In this document: positions 1 to 8,357 of the stretch, in pieces
Numbering within the stretch: the stretch's first letter is position 1
Layout of the letters: each line of letters starts with the position of its first letter
NCBI GenBank assembly: GCA_029261655.1
Contig: JAJDAY010000037.1
Coordinates: forward strand, 1 to 64,000
Direction of reading: 5' to 3'
Length of the DNA: 64,000 nt
From: Nitrospinaceae bacterium
GTDB taxonomy: Bacteria > Nitrospinota > Nitrospinia > Nitrospinales > VA-1
Position numbers and translations under genes: made by a program
The notes under the pieces: generated by a model
Database searches by the model: none
The model's input: the letters and a program-made list of their open reading frames with translations, nothing else
Told to the model about the DNA's origin: nothing

Positions 1-108
1 CAGTTTGCAGGCGGCAAAACGCCGATGGCGATTGCGGTGTGGAACGGTCAGAACAAAGAACGAAACGGTCAGAAAGGCATCACTCAGTGGAATGAGCTGA
101 GGTACTAA
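1..108 (+). CDS. C-terminus of a type II DMSO-reductase heme-b (gamma) subunit, NxrC/EbdC-like (partial)
   Basis: An open frame enters at base 1 and ends with TAA at 106-108, giving 35 visible residues. The end has the pattern MAIAVWNGQNKERNGQKGI followed by TQW and a short tail. The A-V-W-N/D-G, E-R-N-G-x-K and W spacing is what I know from the extreme C-terminus of ethylbenzene-dehydrogenase-like heme b subunits, which include nitrite oxidoreductase NxrC and the chlorate, selenate and dimethylsulfide enzymes. Such subunits are periplasmic and pass electrons between the molybdopterin/FeS core and a cytochrome. A strong terminator follows 21 bases later, so this is the last gene of its transcript. 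The choice of NxrC over other members is an inference from the rest of the window, because the substrate-specific parts lie outside it. Confidence 0.55.
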   Translation, partial: QFAGGKTPMAIAVWNGQNKERNGQKGITQWNELRY

Positions 109-129
109 GCCTTAACGATTGCAGGAAAT

Positions 130-175
130 AACCCGGAGACAAGCCCTCAAAAGCTTGCCTCCGGGTTTTCTTTTG
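130..175 (+). terminator. Rho-independent terminator
   Basis: A 15-base stem (130-144 with 153-167, one mismatch, loop of 8) carries the arms AACCCGGAGACAAGC and GCTTGCCTCCGGGTT. It is followed by a T-rich tail TTCTTTT. It sits just after the stop at 108 and should end the transcript entering from the left. Confidence 0.85.
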
Positions 176-226
176 CCTGTTTTGGGGCAACTGAAAAATG
201 AAGCTCAAGTCATTAGCCAAATAGAA

Positions 227-544
227 TTATTTAGCCATCGGCCAACCCATTTCCTCCCAGCGATGCATTCCTCCGTCGCCCACGCAGACGATATTGTCCA
301 GGCCCGAACCGATCAGGGTTTCCGATGCCGCCTTGGCCCGACCCCCCATCTTGCAATGGACGTACACGGTTTTATATTTTTTCAGGTCTTCGACAATAGC
401 CCCAACTTCATCGTGAGGGGTATTTTGCGCGCCCTCAATATGACCGTCTCTAAACTCGGAAGGAGACCTCACATCAAGAATCAAATGGTTTTCGGTCAAT
501 CCGCCCACAAGATCATGCAGTTCGTCTATGGAAATATTTTGCAT
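227..544 (-). CDS. Single-domain rhodanese-like sulfurtransferase
   Basis: This is a 105-residue, one-domain rhodanese of the usual length for this group. It opens with the typical ISIDELHDL segment, then LDVRSPSEFRDGHIEGAQN (CH2A-type DVR...EF..GHI), and the active-site loop VHCKMGGRA supplies the persulfide-carrying Cys. Proteins like this move sulfane sulfur or act in thiosulfate or cyanide chemistry; the substrate cannot be read from sequence. No signal peptide is visible, so it is probably cytoplasmic. It converges with the NxrC-like gene and is divergent from the flagellar operon. The ATG has a G-rich GGGG about 8 bases upstream and is the natural start. Confidence 0.9.
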   Translation of the reverse strand: MQNISIDELHDLVGGLTENHLILDVRSPSEFRDGHIEGAQNTPHDEVGAIVEDLKKYKTVYVHCKMGGRAKAASETLIGSGLDNIVCVGDGGMHRWEEMGWPMAK

Positions 545-858
545 CCTTCAACCCCTAGAATTTATGGTTTGCAATAATGGCGAAAAATAAATAACACCTA
601 CAAATTTTAACTTTACCAAATGAGTTACTGAAAGACCAGCCACTTAAGTGTCCCCCGCCAAAAATTACGAATGGGAATATTTTGCCGATATCTCTCAATG
701 CTTTAGGAAATATCTTCTAAAGCCAGATTAAAAACCCAAATTTCCAGGTTGGGTCGAACACACGCCAATACCGGGCTTTCCTCACAATTCCCTCAAAATA
801 AAGTGTTTGGTATAAATGTTGCTAACTTAGGAAATAGCGACTCATTTGAGGTTTGACC
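545..858. other. Divergent intergenic region (rhodanese / flagellar operon)
   Basis: This 314-base AT-rich stretch lies between divergent genes and contains no convincing ORF. The only clear element is the sigma-54 promoter at 807-823 facing flgF. No tRNA, long repeat or strong hairpin is visible. Confidence 0.7.
807..823 (+). promoter_or_regulatory. Sigma-54 (-24/-12) promoter of the flgFGAHI operon
   Basis: TTGGTATAAATGTTGCT fits the sigma-54 consensus TGGCACG-N4-TTGCW. GG lies at 809-810 and GC at 821-822, with exactly the required spacing. Transcription should begin near 834, about 25 bases before the flgF ATG. A near-identical element heads the second flagellar operon at 5521, which supports shared control by RpoN with a flagellar activator of the FlrC/FleQ type (the activator is inferred). 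Confidence 0.8.
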
Positions 859-1650
859 ATGCACGAAGGAATTTATATCGCCGCGTCCGGCGCTTTTAAG
901 CAGGAACATAAACTAGACGTCATCGCAAACAATCTGGCGAACATGGGAACCACTGCCTACAAAAGAGACGGCATGGCGTTCCGGGAAATGATTCCGCCGT
1001 TCACCGACACCGCCTTACAAAGCGCAAGTCTGGACCCGAAACCCACGGCGTTTCAACCAGACCCCCGGGTATCGTATGTGGGGGTCGCGGATATGTACAC
1101 CGATGCTTCGAACGGGACCCTCAGGCAAACAGGAAATGCTTTGGACCTGGGCCTGGATGGGGACGGGTTTTTTGTGGTCGGCACTCCTGAGGGCCAAAGG
1201 TTTACCAGAAATGGAAATTTTAAACTATCAGCGGATGGAACCCTGAACACCCATGAGGGTTTCCAGGTTCTGGGCAAGGATGGCAAGCCCATTAAAATCG
1301 ATGCTCAGGGAGGACAGATCTCCATCAATTCGAGCGGCGGGATTTCGGTTGGCAATGGCAGTCAATCAACCCCTCAGGGCGATTTACAATTGGTGAGTTT
1401 TCAAGATGCGTCAAAACTGGCGAAACAAGGCGATGGTTTATACAGGATCGATGACCCGAGCGCGAAAAAACAACCGGTGCAAAATGTGCGGGTCCAGCAA
1501 GGTTTCCTGGAGACCTCCAATGTAAATCCGATTGAGGAAATGACAAATATGATCGTCACCATGCGCGGGTTTGAAGCTTACCAGAAAATTATTCAATCCA
1601 TAGATGAGGCCGATGAACAGGCGGTCAACGCGATTGGCCGGCTGGCTTAG
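859..1650 (+). CDS. flgF: Flagellar basal-body rod protein FlgF
   Basis: This 263-residue axial protein of the FlgF/FlgG family forms the proximal rod. The N-terminus carries the rod signature, residues 8-12 AASGA and 21-28 VIANNLAN. The C-terminus (about 225-263, containing EEMTNMIVTMRGFEAYQKI) forms the partner helix of the D0 coiled coil. ATG at 859 is chosen because TGAGG lies about 7 bases upstream; a TTG two codons earlier would overlap that site. It is shorter than flgG-type hook proteins and is followed by flgG 60 bases later, the usual flgF-flgG order. The sigma-54 promoter at 807 drives the operon. There is no signal peptide, consistent with export by the flagellar type III apparatus. 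Confidence 0.93.
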   Translation: MHEGIYIAASGAFKQEHKLDVIANNLANMGTTAYKRDGMAFREMIPPFTDTALQSASLDPKPTAFQPDPRVSYVGVADMYTDASNGTLRQTGNALDLGLDGDGFFVVGTPEGQRFTRNGNFKLSADGTLNTHEGFQVLGKDGKPIKIDAQGGQISINSSGGISVGNGSQSTPQGDLQLVSFQDASKLAKQGDGLYRIDDPSAKKQPVQNVRVQQGFLETSNVNPIEEMTNMIVTMRGFEAYQKIIQSIDEADEQAVNAIGRLA

Positions 1651-1710
1651 CTCCGGAACATAATCAAAAATGAAAAACCTTTTAATTTCCACCAGGAAGG
1701 AAACCGATAA

Positions 1711-2499
1711 ATGATTCGTTCTTTATACACGGCGGCGACGGGAATGAATGCCCAGGAATTGAATGTGAGCGTGATTTCCAATAATCTCGCCAACGTGAAT
1801 ACGGTGGGGTTTAAAAGAAGCCGTCCCGAATTCCAGGATCTCCTTTATCAGAATCTGCGTCTGGTGGGAACCGTTTCTGAAAACGGCAATCAGGTTCCGA
1901 CAGGAGCCCAATTGGGCTTAGGTGCTAAAACATCGGCCATTCAAAAAATATTTTTACAGGGCGACTTTACCCAGACCCAAAACACTCTGGACATCGCAAT
2001 CGAGGGGCGCGGGTTTTTCCAGGTCTCTCAGTCGGATGGGACCATCGGCTACACGCGGGCGGGTTCTTTTAAGCTGGACAACACCGGTCAGATCGTGACA
2101 TCAGACGGTTTGCCTTTGGAGCCTGCCATCACCATCCCCCCGGATGCGATCACCATATCCATTGATCCCCAGGGCGGAGTTGCCGTGACCCAGCCGGGCG
2201 CCACGGCCCCGACAGTATTGGGAACCATACAAACCGCTACGTTTCAGAATGATGCGGGCTTGCAGGCGATAGGTTCCAATCTGTTTCAGGAAACCGACGC
2301 TTCGGGTTCGCCCACCATCGGGACTCCGGGAGTCGATGACCGGGGAACGCTCCAGCAGGGTTTTGTCGAACTTTCCAATGTGAGTGTGGTGGAAGAACTG
2401 GTCAACCTGATATCCGCGCAACGCGCTTATGAGGTCAATTCACGGACGGTTCAGACAGCAGACGAGTTATTGCAAATCGCCAATCAAATGAAACGATAA
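1711..2499 (+). CDS. flgG: Flagellar basal-body rod protein FlgG (distal rod)
   Basis: At 262 residues it matches the family length (about 260). N-terminal residues 1-40 have the pattern [20 protein letters not shown] then [11 protein letters not shown], the classic FlgG start. The C-terminus ([19 protein letters not shown], then [21 protein letters not shown]) is the D0 helix. FlgG builds the distal rod that crosses the peptidoglycan and passes through the FlgH/FlgI bushing encoded just downstream. A strong Shine-Dalgarno AGGAAGGAAA precedes the ATG. flgA begins two bases after its stop, implying translational coupling. Confidence 0.96.
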   Translation: MIRSLYTAATGMNAQELNVSVISNNLANVNTVGFKRSRPEFQDLLYQNLRLVGTVSENGNQVPTGAQLGLGAKTSAIQKIFLQGDFTQTQNTLDIAIEGRGFFQVSQSDGTIGYTRAGSFKLDNTGQIVTSDGLPLEPAITIPPDAITISIDPQGGVAVTQPGATAPTVLGTIQTATFQNDAGLQAIGSNLFQETDASGSPTIGTPGVDDRGTLQQGFVELSNVSVVEELVNLISAQRAYEVNSRTVQTADELLQIANQMKR

Positions 2500-2501
2500 A
2501 C

Positions 2502-3242
2502 ATGGCTAAGATAAAAAAAGTTGTAAATATTTCGCAAATGGTTCTGGGTTTTTTTCTGGTTGCGGCGTTCAATCCGGTCGGGGCCGAAAGCGCGGGAAAA
2601 ACCAATACGATCGAGGCCGGGGTTTTGGAGGCAAAGGCGATAGAATTTGTGAAGGAAAATATTCCCTGGGACCCGGACGCAACAGAAATCAAGATAGAGT
2701 CCGGGGGTCAGGATGTGGTTGTGCCATTTGGGGCGGTCGATATAAATTTTAATCTCCCTGCGCGCAAAATCCGCATGGGCCGTTTCCCGATAACTGTCAG
2801 AATAGCTGTGGATAATATTTTGCAAAAAAGGCTGCGCTTGACAGCTCGTGTCACTCATTTTGCGCCGGTGGTGAAAACCCTGCGCCGGGTCAACCGAGGC
2901 GAAATCCTGACGCCAGGTGACATTGCAATTGAAGAGGTTCCGTCCAACCGCATTGTAAGAAACGCCCTGACCAGCATCGACGATGTGGTTGGAAACCAGG
3001 TCATTCGCAATATGGGAATGGGCAAGGTGGTCACAACAAGTTCCATCCACAAACCGACTCTGGTGAACAAGGGGGATCAGGTGACCATCATCGCTGAAAG
3101 CGGGCCAATGAAAATAACCGCTCCCGGAATCGTGGGGCAAAAGGGTTTCAAGAACAGCCTGGTAAAAGTTCTGAACATTCAAACCCAAAAAACCATTTTC
3201 GCCAAGGTTCAGGACGCAAAAACGGTGAAGGTAAAATTTTAA
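2502..3242 (+). CDS. flgA: Flagellar P-ring assembly chaperone FlgA
   Basis: This is a 246-residue secreted protein with a signal peptide over about residues 1-28 (a hydrophobic core around MVLGFFLVAAFNPVGA). The C-terminal two thirds hold the SAF/ChapFlgA-like domain, with VKTLRRVNRGEILTPGDI and the two-strand repeats ending in VTIIAESGPMKITAPGI typical of FlgA. It acts in the periplasm to promote FlgI polymerisation into the P ring. It sits between flgG and flgH, with gaps of two bases on each side, and flgI follows. Sequence divergence in this family is high, so context adds weight to the call. Confidence 0.9.
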   Translation: MAKIKKVVNISQMVLGFFLVAAFNPVGAESAGKTNTIEAGVLEAKAIEFVKENIPWDPDATEIKIESGGQDVVVPFGAVDINFNLPARKIRMGRFPITVRIAVDNILQKRLRLTARVTHFAPVVKTLRRVNRGEILTPGDIAIEEVPSNRIVRNALTSIDDVVGNQVIRNMGMGKVVTTSSIHKPTLVNKGDQVTIIAESGPMKITAPGIVGQKGFKNSLVKVLNIQTQKTIFAKVQDAKTVKVKF

Positions 3243-3244
3243 TC

Positions 3245-3979
3245 ATGACGACACCAAAAAAACTGTATTCAAAAAAAATAACCCTTGCCCTTATGGGCAT
3301 GATCACGGCGGTGGCTTTGTCATCCTGCTCCAAGCCCCATCTGGCGGTGAATCCGGAGTCTGCGATAATTCCGTCGCAAATATATAAACCTCCACCGCCT
3401 GAAATAAAGAATGGCTCTATCTGGCCGGGGGACACGGCCAACAATCTGTTGTTCGTAGATGCCAAGGCAAATGGGGTGGGAGACATCGTGACGGTTCTGA
3501 TTGAAGAGACGGCGACGTCCAGCCAAAAAGCCACGACGGATGTTGGCAAAGACGCTTCCCTGACAATGGACTGGAGCGCCCTGTTCGGCATAGACAGAAA
3601 TTTGGGAATAGAGAATTTTTTGGGTTCAGCAGATCCTTTTGATCCCAGAGCGCAGGCCAGCCTGGCCAGAAACACCAAAGGCGCAGGCACGACGACCCGC
3701 GAAGGTTCATTGAGCGCGAAAATTTCTGTGGTGGTGGTCCAGGTGTTTCCCAATGGAAATTTTGCCGTTGAAGGCAGACGTTCCATCACCGTGAACAAGG
3801 AAGAACAAATCGTTGTTTTGCGGGGGATGATTCGAAAAGTGGACATTGATTTTGACAATACCATATCCTCCCGTTACATCGCCAACGCTTCCATTTCGTA
3901 TGCCGGTGAAGGCGTCGTGGCGGACGAACAAAGAGTGGGATGGCTGACCCGCGCCCTCACCTATGTCTGGCCATTTTAA
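3245..3979 (+). CDS. flgH: Flagellar L-ring lipoprotein FlgH
   Basis: This 244-residue lipoprotein has a signal peptide ending in the lipobox L-S-S-C, with the acylated Cys at residue 28. The mature part shows the FlgH pattern: GSIWPGDTANNLLFVDAKAN, then VGDIVTVLIEETATSSQKA, and the conserved block NGNFAVEGRRSITVNKEEQ followed by VVLRGMIRKVDID. It forms the L ring in the outer membrane around the rod, implying an LPS-type outer membrane, in agreement with the heptose genes at 52-54 kb. It starts two bases after flgA. Confidence 0.95.
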   Translation: MTTPKKLYSKKITLALMGMITAVALSSCSKPHLAVNPESAIIPSQIYKPPPPEIKNGSIWPGDTANNLLFVDAKANGVGDIVTVLIEETATSSQKATTDVGKDASLTMDWSALFGIDRNLGIENFLGSADPFDPRAQASLARNTKGAGTTTREGSLSAKISVVVVQVFPNGNFAVEGRRSITVNKEEQIVVLRGMIRKVDIDFDNTISSRYIANASISYAGEGVVADEQRVGWLTRALTYVWPF

Positions 3980-4075
3980 AAGGCCGGATCAGGGGCTGGT
4001 TTTTTAAGAAGGATTACTTTTCTGTTTAACCAACAAGACTCTCCATTTCGGGTTTTAACTCAGGGACACTGATTT

Positions 4076-5200
4076 ATGTTTACTAACAGGATGTGGGTCA
4101 GGGCGGGACTGCTGGCTTTATTATTGGTTTTTGTAGCCGAATCCGCGTACGCAGTCAGGATCAAGGATCTGACCAATGTGCGCGGCGTCCGCGGCAACCA
4201 GTTGATCGGCTTCGGGCTGATTATAGGATTAGCCGGAACGGGCGACAGCGCAACCAACGTTTTTTTCTCCATCCAGACGCTGGTGAGCATGCTCACGAAA
4301 ATGGGTATCACGGTTCCCAATTCTGAAGTGGATCAGTTGAAATTCAAGAACGTGGCCACGGTGATGGTGACGGCGACCTTGCCGGCTTTCGCCCGCCAGG
4401 GAGACCAGATCGACACTCTGCTGTCGTCTGTCGGCGACGCCAAGAGCCTGCAGGGAGGAACCTTGTTGATGACGGCACTCAAAGGCCCGGACGGGAAAAC
4501 CTATGCCGTGGCCCAGGGTCCGTTGTCAATCGGCGGATTTTTTGTTCAGGGGGCGGCGAAGGGCGCGCAAAAAAACCATCAAACGGTGGCGCATATGGTC
4601 AACGGCGCTTATGTGGAAAGGGAGTTGCCGCATCAGTTCAACTTTAAGGAAGAAATTTTTCTGACTTTAAAAGAAACCGACTTCACCACAGCCAGCCGGA
4701 TTTCCAGAGCCATCAACGATGCCATGCGGGACATCGTGGCAACGCTTGTGGATGGCCGCACCGTCAAAGTGGAAGTGCCTCCATTTTACAAAGATAAAAC
4801 TTCGCAATTCATCACCCAGATCGAATCCATTGACGTGGAACCGGACGGCATCGCCAAAGTGATTCTCGATGAACGCACCGGCACGGTGGTCATGGGGGAA
4901 AAAGTCATGATTTCCGCAGTTGCTGTGGCGCATGGCAATCTATTCATTCAGATCACCGAAGAACCTTCCGTGTCGCAACCGGCCCCGCTTTCTCTTAGAG
5001 GCGAGACGGTGGTGGTTCCCAGGACCCGCCTGCAGATAAAAGAGGGAGAGGACAAACTCCTCATTGTCCCGAAAAGTATTTCGCTCGGCCAGGTGGTCAA
5101 CGGGCTGAACGCTATTGGGGTCAATCCAAGAGATTTGATCGCCATTCTGCAAGCCATAAAAGCCTCCGGCGCTCTGCATGCGGAACTGCAAATCATGTGA
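4076..5200 (+). CDS. flgI: Flagellar P-ring protein FlgI
   Basis: This 374-residue periplasmic protein has a Sec signal peptide cleaved after A-Y-A (residue 26). The mature chain begins VRIKDLTNVRGVRGNQLIG, the family hallmark, followed by GLIIGLAGTGDS. The conserved C-terminal part is present (PRTRLQIKEGEDKLLIV and VNGLNAIGVNPRDLIAILQAI, then a GALHAELQIM tail). It polymerises into the P ring in the peptidoglycan layer with help from FlgA. A 96-base gap separates it from flgH; AGGGA lies about 10 bases before the ATG. It ends the first flagellar operon. Confidence 0.97.
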   Translation: MFTNRMWVRAGLLALLLVFVAESAYAVRIKDLTNVRGVRGNQLIGFGLIIGLAGTGDSATNVFFSIQTLVSMLTKMGITVPNSEVDQLKFKNVATVMVTATLPAFARQGDQIDTLLSSVGDAKSLQGGTLLMTALKGPDGKTYAVAQGPLSIGGFFVQGAAKGAQKNHQTVAHMVNGAYVERELPHQFNFKEEIFLTLKETDFTTASRISRAINDAMRDIVATLVDGRTVKVEVPPFYKDKTSQFITQIESIDVEPDGIAKVILDERTGTVVMGEKVMISAVAVAHGNLFIQITEEPSVSQPAPLSLRGETVVVPRTRLQIKEGEDKLLIVPKSISLGQVVNGLNAIGVNPRDLIAILQAIKASGALHAELQIM

Positions 5201-5588
5201 CCGGGACGTCACTCCTTTAAACTGGAACGGATGCTTCCAGGATAGTCATTTCGCCGTTCTAAAAGCCATGATCTGATTCTCTGGTTCCTGCCCTTGGGCT
5301 TCAGGGCGTTATTTTCTCAATCCCGGTCAAAAACCCCCGCTTACAGCTAAAGTCATTGATTCTCAAGGAATTGAGAGCGGAAAATTTTTCCCCCTGCCCC
5401 ATAAATTTCTTCCCCGCAATCCTTCCGTCTTCCTCAAACACCAATTTATATTGAATCGCAATGCCTTATTTTATGGGTGCTTAATAGGCCAATGCGGTTC
5501 CTTGTCCCAGGCTCCGGCATTTGGTATGTGGTTTGCACTTCATCCAAGGAAGACAATGCGTTAAACCCAAATAACAAAAGGGCGGAAC
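5201..5588. other. Intergenic region between the two flagellar operons
   Basis: The 388 bases hold no supported gene. A small hairpin CTGGAA/TTCCAG (5222-5240) just after flgI lacks a clean T tract and may only slow or protect the transcript end. The functional element is the sigma-54 promoter at 5521-5537. No flgM-like reading frame is present, although flgM often precedes flgN. Confidence 0.6.
5521..5537 (+). promoter_or_regulatory. Sigma-54 (-24/-12) promoter of the flgJ-flgN-flgK-flgL operon
   Basis: TTGGTATGTGGTTTGCA has GG at 5523-5524 and GC at 5535-5536 with the exact -24/-12 spacing. It shares TTTGGTAT with the flgF promoter, including the T before it. A start near 5548 gives a leader of about 40 bases to flgJ. 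Confidence 0.8.
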
Positions 5589-6005
5589 ATGGAATTTATC
5601 CCTTCATTGCAAAATCAGGGGCAGGCGTTTTCCCAGTTGGCGGAAAGTAAACTGGGTCAGTTGCAAAAACAGGCCGAGTCCCCTGAGTACAAGGATGAAA
5701 AGGAATTGAAAGCGCTGGCCCAGAAATTTGAGGGGATATTCATGAATCAACTCATGAAATCGATGCGCGAAACATTGCCGAAAGACGGTTTGTTGAGTAG
5801 TTTTTCGGTGGACATGTACGAGTCGATGTTCGACCAGGAAGTGGCTGGTGAAATGTCCAAAGGCAAGGGAATGGGTCTGGCGGATGTCCTTTATGCGCAG
5901 TTGAGCCGAATGAACGGGGAAAAGCCGGGAGGTGAGGAAAATTCAGCAACAGAGGAATCCTCCCCACTGAAATTTTATGCCCCTGGTAAAAAGGAGAACC
6001 CGTGA
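5589..6005 (+). CDS. flgJ: FlgJ-type rod-binding protein (single domain)
   Basis: This 138-residue protein corresponds to the N-terminal rod-binding domain of FlgJ. The family core spans about residues 38-105: ALAQKFEGIFMNQLMKSMRE, then DGLLSSFSVDMYESMFDQEV and GKGMGLADVLYAQL. The peptidoglycan-hydrolase (muramidase) domain found in enterobacterial FlgJ is absent, so wall opening for the rod must be done by another enzyme. No signal peptide is visible, which is normal because FlgJ leaves through the flagellar export path. It is the first gene after the second sigma-54 promoter and overlaps flgN by one base (TGATG). Confidence 0.88.
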   Translation: MEFIPSLQNQGQAFSQLAESKLGQLQKQAESPEYKDEKELKALAQKFEGIFMNQLMKSMRETLPKDGLLSSFSVDMYESMFDQEVAGEMSKGKGMGLADVLYAQLSRMNGEKPGGEENSATEESSPLKFYAPGKKENP

Positions 6006-6508
6006 TGGGAAGCCTGCTAAGAGAGTTGAATGATCTGATTGAAAGCGAAATAGATCTCTACAATAAATTTATTTTTCTATTACAGAAACAATGGGATGCC
6101 ATTTCAAATTATTCTCTGGATTCCCTTAAGGAAATCGTAGCAAAAAAAGAAATCAGGGTTCAGCAGATGCAACAGCTTGAAAAAAAGCGATCTGCCCTGA
6201 TGGAGAGGATCGCCCGTTTGCGTGGAGTTCCAGAAAAAGATCTGACGCTCAAAAAAATTGTTCAGACCACCGTGAACCCCATTCGAGTGCAACTGAGCCA
6301 ATCCCGGGAAACCCTGCTGTCGCAGATTACCACCATCAACAAACTGCATGAAGCGATCAAAGGGTTGATGGATCATTCGTCTTTGTCGCTGAAAAAATCC
6401 ATGGCGTTTGTGCACTCAAAAAGTGAAGAGGCGAGCGCGCCCTATCACCCGGATGGAAAACTGGTGGATGCAAACCTGCAGGGTCGGATGCTCAATTTCA
6501 GCGCTTGA
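6005..6508 (+). CDS. flgN: FlgN-family flagellar export chaperone
   Basis: This 167-residue, mostly helical, charged protein has the layout of FlgN, an N-terminal helix LLRELNDLIESEIDLYNKFI then a basic middle segment LKEIVAKKEIRVQQMQQLEKK. FlgN keeps the hook-junction proteins FlgK and FlgL soluble before export, and those two genes follow directly. ATG at 6005 overlaps the flgJ stop (TGATG) and has AAGGAG eight bases upstream; a GTG one codon earlier (6002) is a less well spaced alternative. Sequence conservation in this family is weak, so the call leans on order and helix content. Confidence 0.82.
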   Translation: MGSLLRELNDLIESEIDLYNKFIFLLQKQWDAISNYSLDSLKEIVAKKEIRVQQMQQLEKKRSALMERIARLRGVPEKDLTLKKIVQTTVNPIRVQLSQSRETLLSQITTINKLHEAIKGLMDHSSLSLKKSMAFVHSKSEEASAPYHPDGKLVDANLQGRMLNFSA

Positions 6509-6554
6509 TAAAGGGTTAAAAGAAACGTGATGACAAGGAACACTTTTTAAAAAT

Positions 6555-8234
6555 ATGTCTTCCAATATTTTCAGCATATTGAATACCGCCAAACTGGGTT
6601 TGTTGACCCAGCAGTTGGCCCTCGAAGTCACGGGCAACAATATTGCCAACGTGGAGACGGAAGGGTATTCCCGACAGGATGTGGTATTGGAGTCCAACAC
6701 CCCGCGTTCGATCAGCCAGGGGCAGTTGGGGACCGGGGTCAGGGTCAGCGGCATCGAGCGGGTGTTCGATCAGTTTCTTTTTCAGCAGATTTTATCCGAA
6801 GGCGACCTGACGGGAAACTTTGAGGTGCGCAAGGATGTCTTTGAGCAGTTGGAAATTCTGTTCAATGAAAATCAGGGCCGCAGTCTGAACGGCGAACTGA
6901 GTGAATTGTTTGCGGCGTTTCAGGATCTTTCTTCAAACCCCACCGGTTTGCCCGAACGGGCAGAAGTTGTTGGGCGGGCGCAGTCTTTGGCGTCGGTGTT
7001 CAATAACCTGGGCGACGGTTTGTTTAAAATTCAGAGAAATATCGACGCCATTGTCAGCGATGAAGTTTCCCAGATAAACAGTCTGGCCAGTGAAATCGCA
7101 AAATTGAATCAGGCGGTGTTCGCAAATTCGCCGGGCCAGTTCAGCGCCAATGATCTCAAGGATCAACGCGACAGACTGGTCAAGGAACTTTCCGAGAAAA
7201 TAGACATCACACTGGTCAAAGAAGCGGATGGACAGTTGAGTTTGACTCTGGGAAATGGCGTGCCATTGGTTCTAAAGGATTTTTCTTTTGATTTGAGCAC
7301 AGGGCTGAATGGCAATAACAAATCGTTTCTGGATGTTTTTATCAGCAACGGCGCCGGCGGCACCACAAACGTCACCTCGGCCATCCAGGGAGGCGAGCTC
7401 AAGGGAAACCTGGACATGCGGGATCTGGAAGTCCCGGCGGTGAAGCAAAAGCTGGATCGCCTGGCGGCGGGATTTGTTCAGGAATTCAACCGCGTTCATC
7501 AACAGGGTTTCGGTGTTGACGGCAGTACGGGGGTCAATTTTTTTACGCCGCTTTCGCCAACCGTGTTCACCAATACCTTGAACACCGGGTCGGCCCAGGT
7601 TTCGGTGGTGAACGCCAGCCCCACCACGGTAGCCGTGGATGATTTTGAGATCACCATGACCGGGGCGAATGCCTTCAACCTGACCAACCTGACCACGGGA
7701 GCGAGCGCGGGTTCTTTTACTTTTACGGCAGGAACCACGTTCAATCTGGCAGGAGGATTTGCCGTCAATATCACCGGAACTCCTGCTGTGGGCGACCGTT
7801 TCAAGTTCTCGGTTTCGGAAAACGCCGCGACGTTCGTAACAGTTTCAAGTGAAGTGCTTGCCAATTCCCAGAAAATCGCGGCGGGTAACGCGACATCGGG
7901 TGATGGCGGCAACGCCGGTGATCTGGCTGGCCTGCAGAGCGAGCTGACGTTTAACAGCGTCACCTTGCAATCGGGTTCGGGAGCGTTCACCTTCGATGAA
8001 TTTTACAATGCTCTGGTGAGCGCCATCGGAATTGAGTCGGCGACTTCTCAGGCAGGGGTTCGCCAGCAGGAGGCCGTTCTCCTGCAATTGAATAACCGCC
8101 GGGAAAGCATTTCCGGGGTCTCCATCGACGAGGAGTTGATCAACCTGGTGCAATTCCAGCAGGCGTTCAACGCGTCGGCGAGAATGATCAGCCTGGTGGA
8201 AGAGTTGTTCGACACGCTCATCAACCGAATATAA
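6555..8234 (+). CDS. flgK: Flagellar hook-associated protein 1, FlgK
   Basis: This 559-residue protein matches the family length (about 550). It starts with the axial motif: SILNTAKLGLLTQQLALEVT, then GNNIANVETEGYSRQDVVLE. The C-terminus has the matching helix EELINLVQFQQAFNASARMI then SLVEELFDTLINRI. The middle (about 320-450) is Thr/Ala/Gly-rich beta sequence, the variable D2-D3 region. FlgK caps the hook and joins it to the filament together with FlgL. It lies 46 bases after flgN, its likely chaperone. There is no signal peptide, as expected for type III export. Confidence 0.96.
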   Translation: MSSNIFSILNTAKLGLLTQQLALEVTGNNIANVETEGYSRQDVVLESNTPRSISQGQLGTGVRVSGIERVFDQFLFQQILSEGDLTGNFEVRKDVFEQLEILFNENQGRSLNGELSELFAAFQDLSSNPTGLPERAEVVGRAQSLASVFNNLGDGLFKIQRNIDAIVSDEVSQINSLASEIAKLNQAVFANSPGQFSANDLKDQRDRLVKELSEKIDITLVKEADGQLSLTLGNGVPLVLKDFSFDLSTGLNGNNKSFLDVFISNGAGGTTNVTSAIQGGELKGNLDMRDLEVPAVKQKLDRLAAGFVQEFNRVHQQGFGVDGSTGVNFFTPLSPTVFTNTLNTGSAQVSVVNASPTTVAVDDFEITMTGANAFNLTNLTTGASAGSFTFTAGTTFNLAGGFAVNITGTPAVGDRFKFSVSENAATFVTVSSEVLANSQKIAAGNATSGDGGNAGDLAGLQSELTFNSVTLQSGSGAFTFDEFYNALVSAIGIESATSQAGVRQQEAVLLQLNNRRESISGVSIDEELINLVQFQQAFNASARMISLVEELFDTLINRI

Positions 8235-8264
8235 ATTTAACGGATTTTTGGGATAGAAAATTAA

Positions 8265-8293
8265 AACCTGCGTCAGAGTTTTTAGCGCAGGTT
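8265..8293 (+). terminator. Possible attenuating hairpin between flgK and flgL
   Basis: AACCTGCG (8265-8272) pairs with CGCAGGTT (8286-8293), an 8-bp stem with a 13-base loop, followed by CATTTTCC. The T stretch is weak, so it may give partial termination or protect the flgK message rather than end the operon. Confidence 0.45.
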
Positions 8294-8357
8294 CATTTTC
8301 CGAAACGCCCCTGAGATACAAAGCGGACATTGGCCCGTTTTCTAAAGGAGAGGGATC

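Noticed and set aside
3980-4075. Terminator between flgH and flgI (GGCCGG...GGTTTTTT)
   Set aside because: The T run is good but no stable stem can be drawn, and flgI belongs to the same operon.
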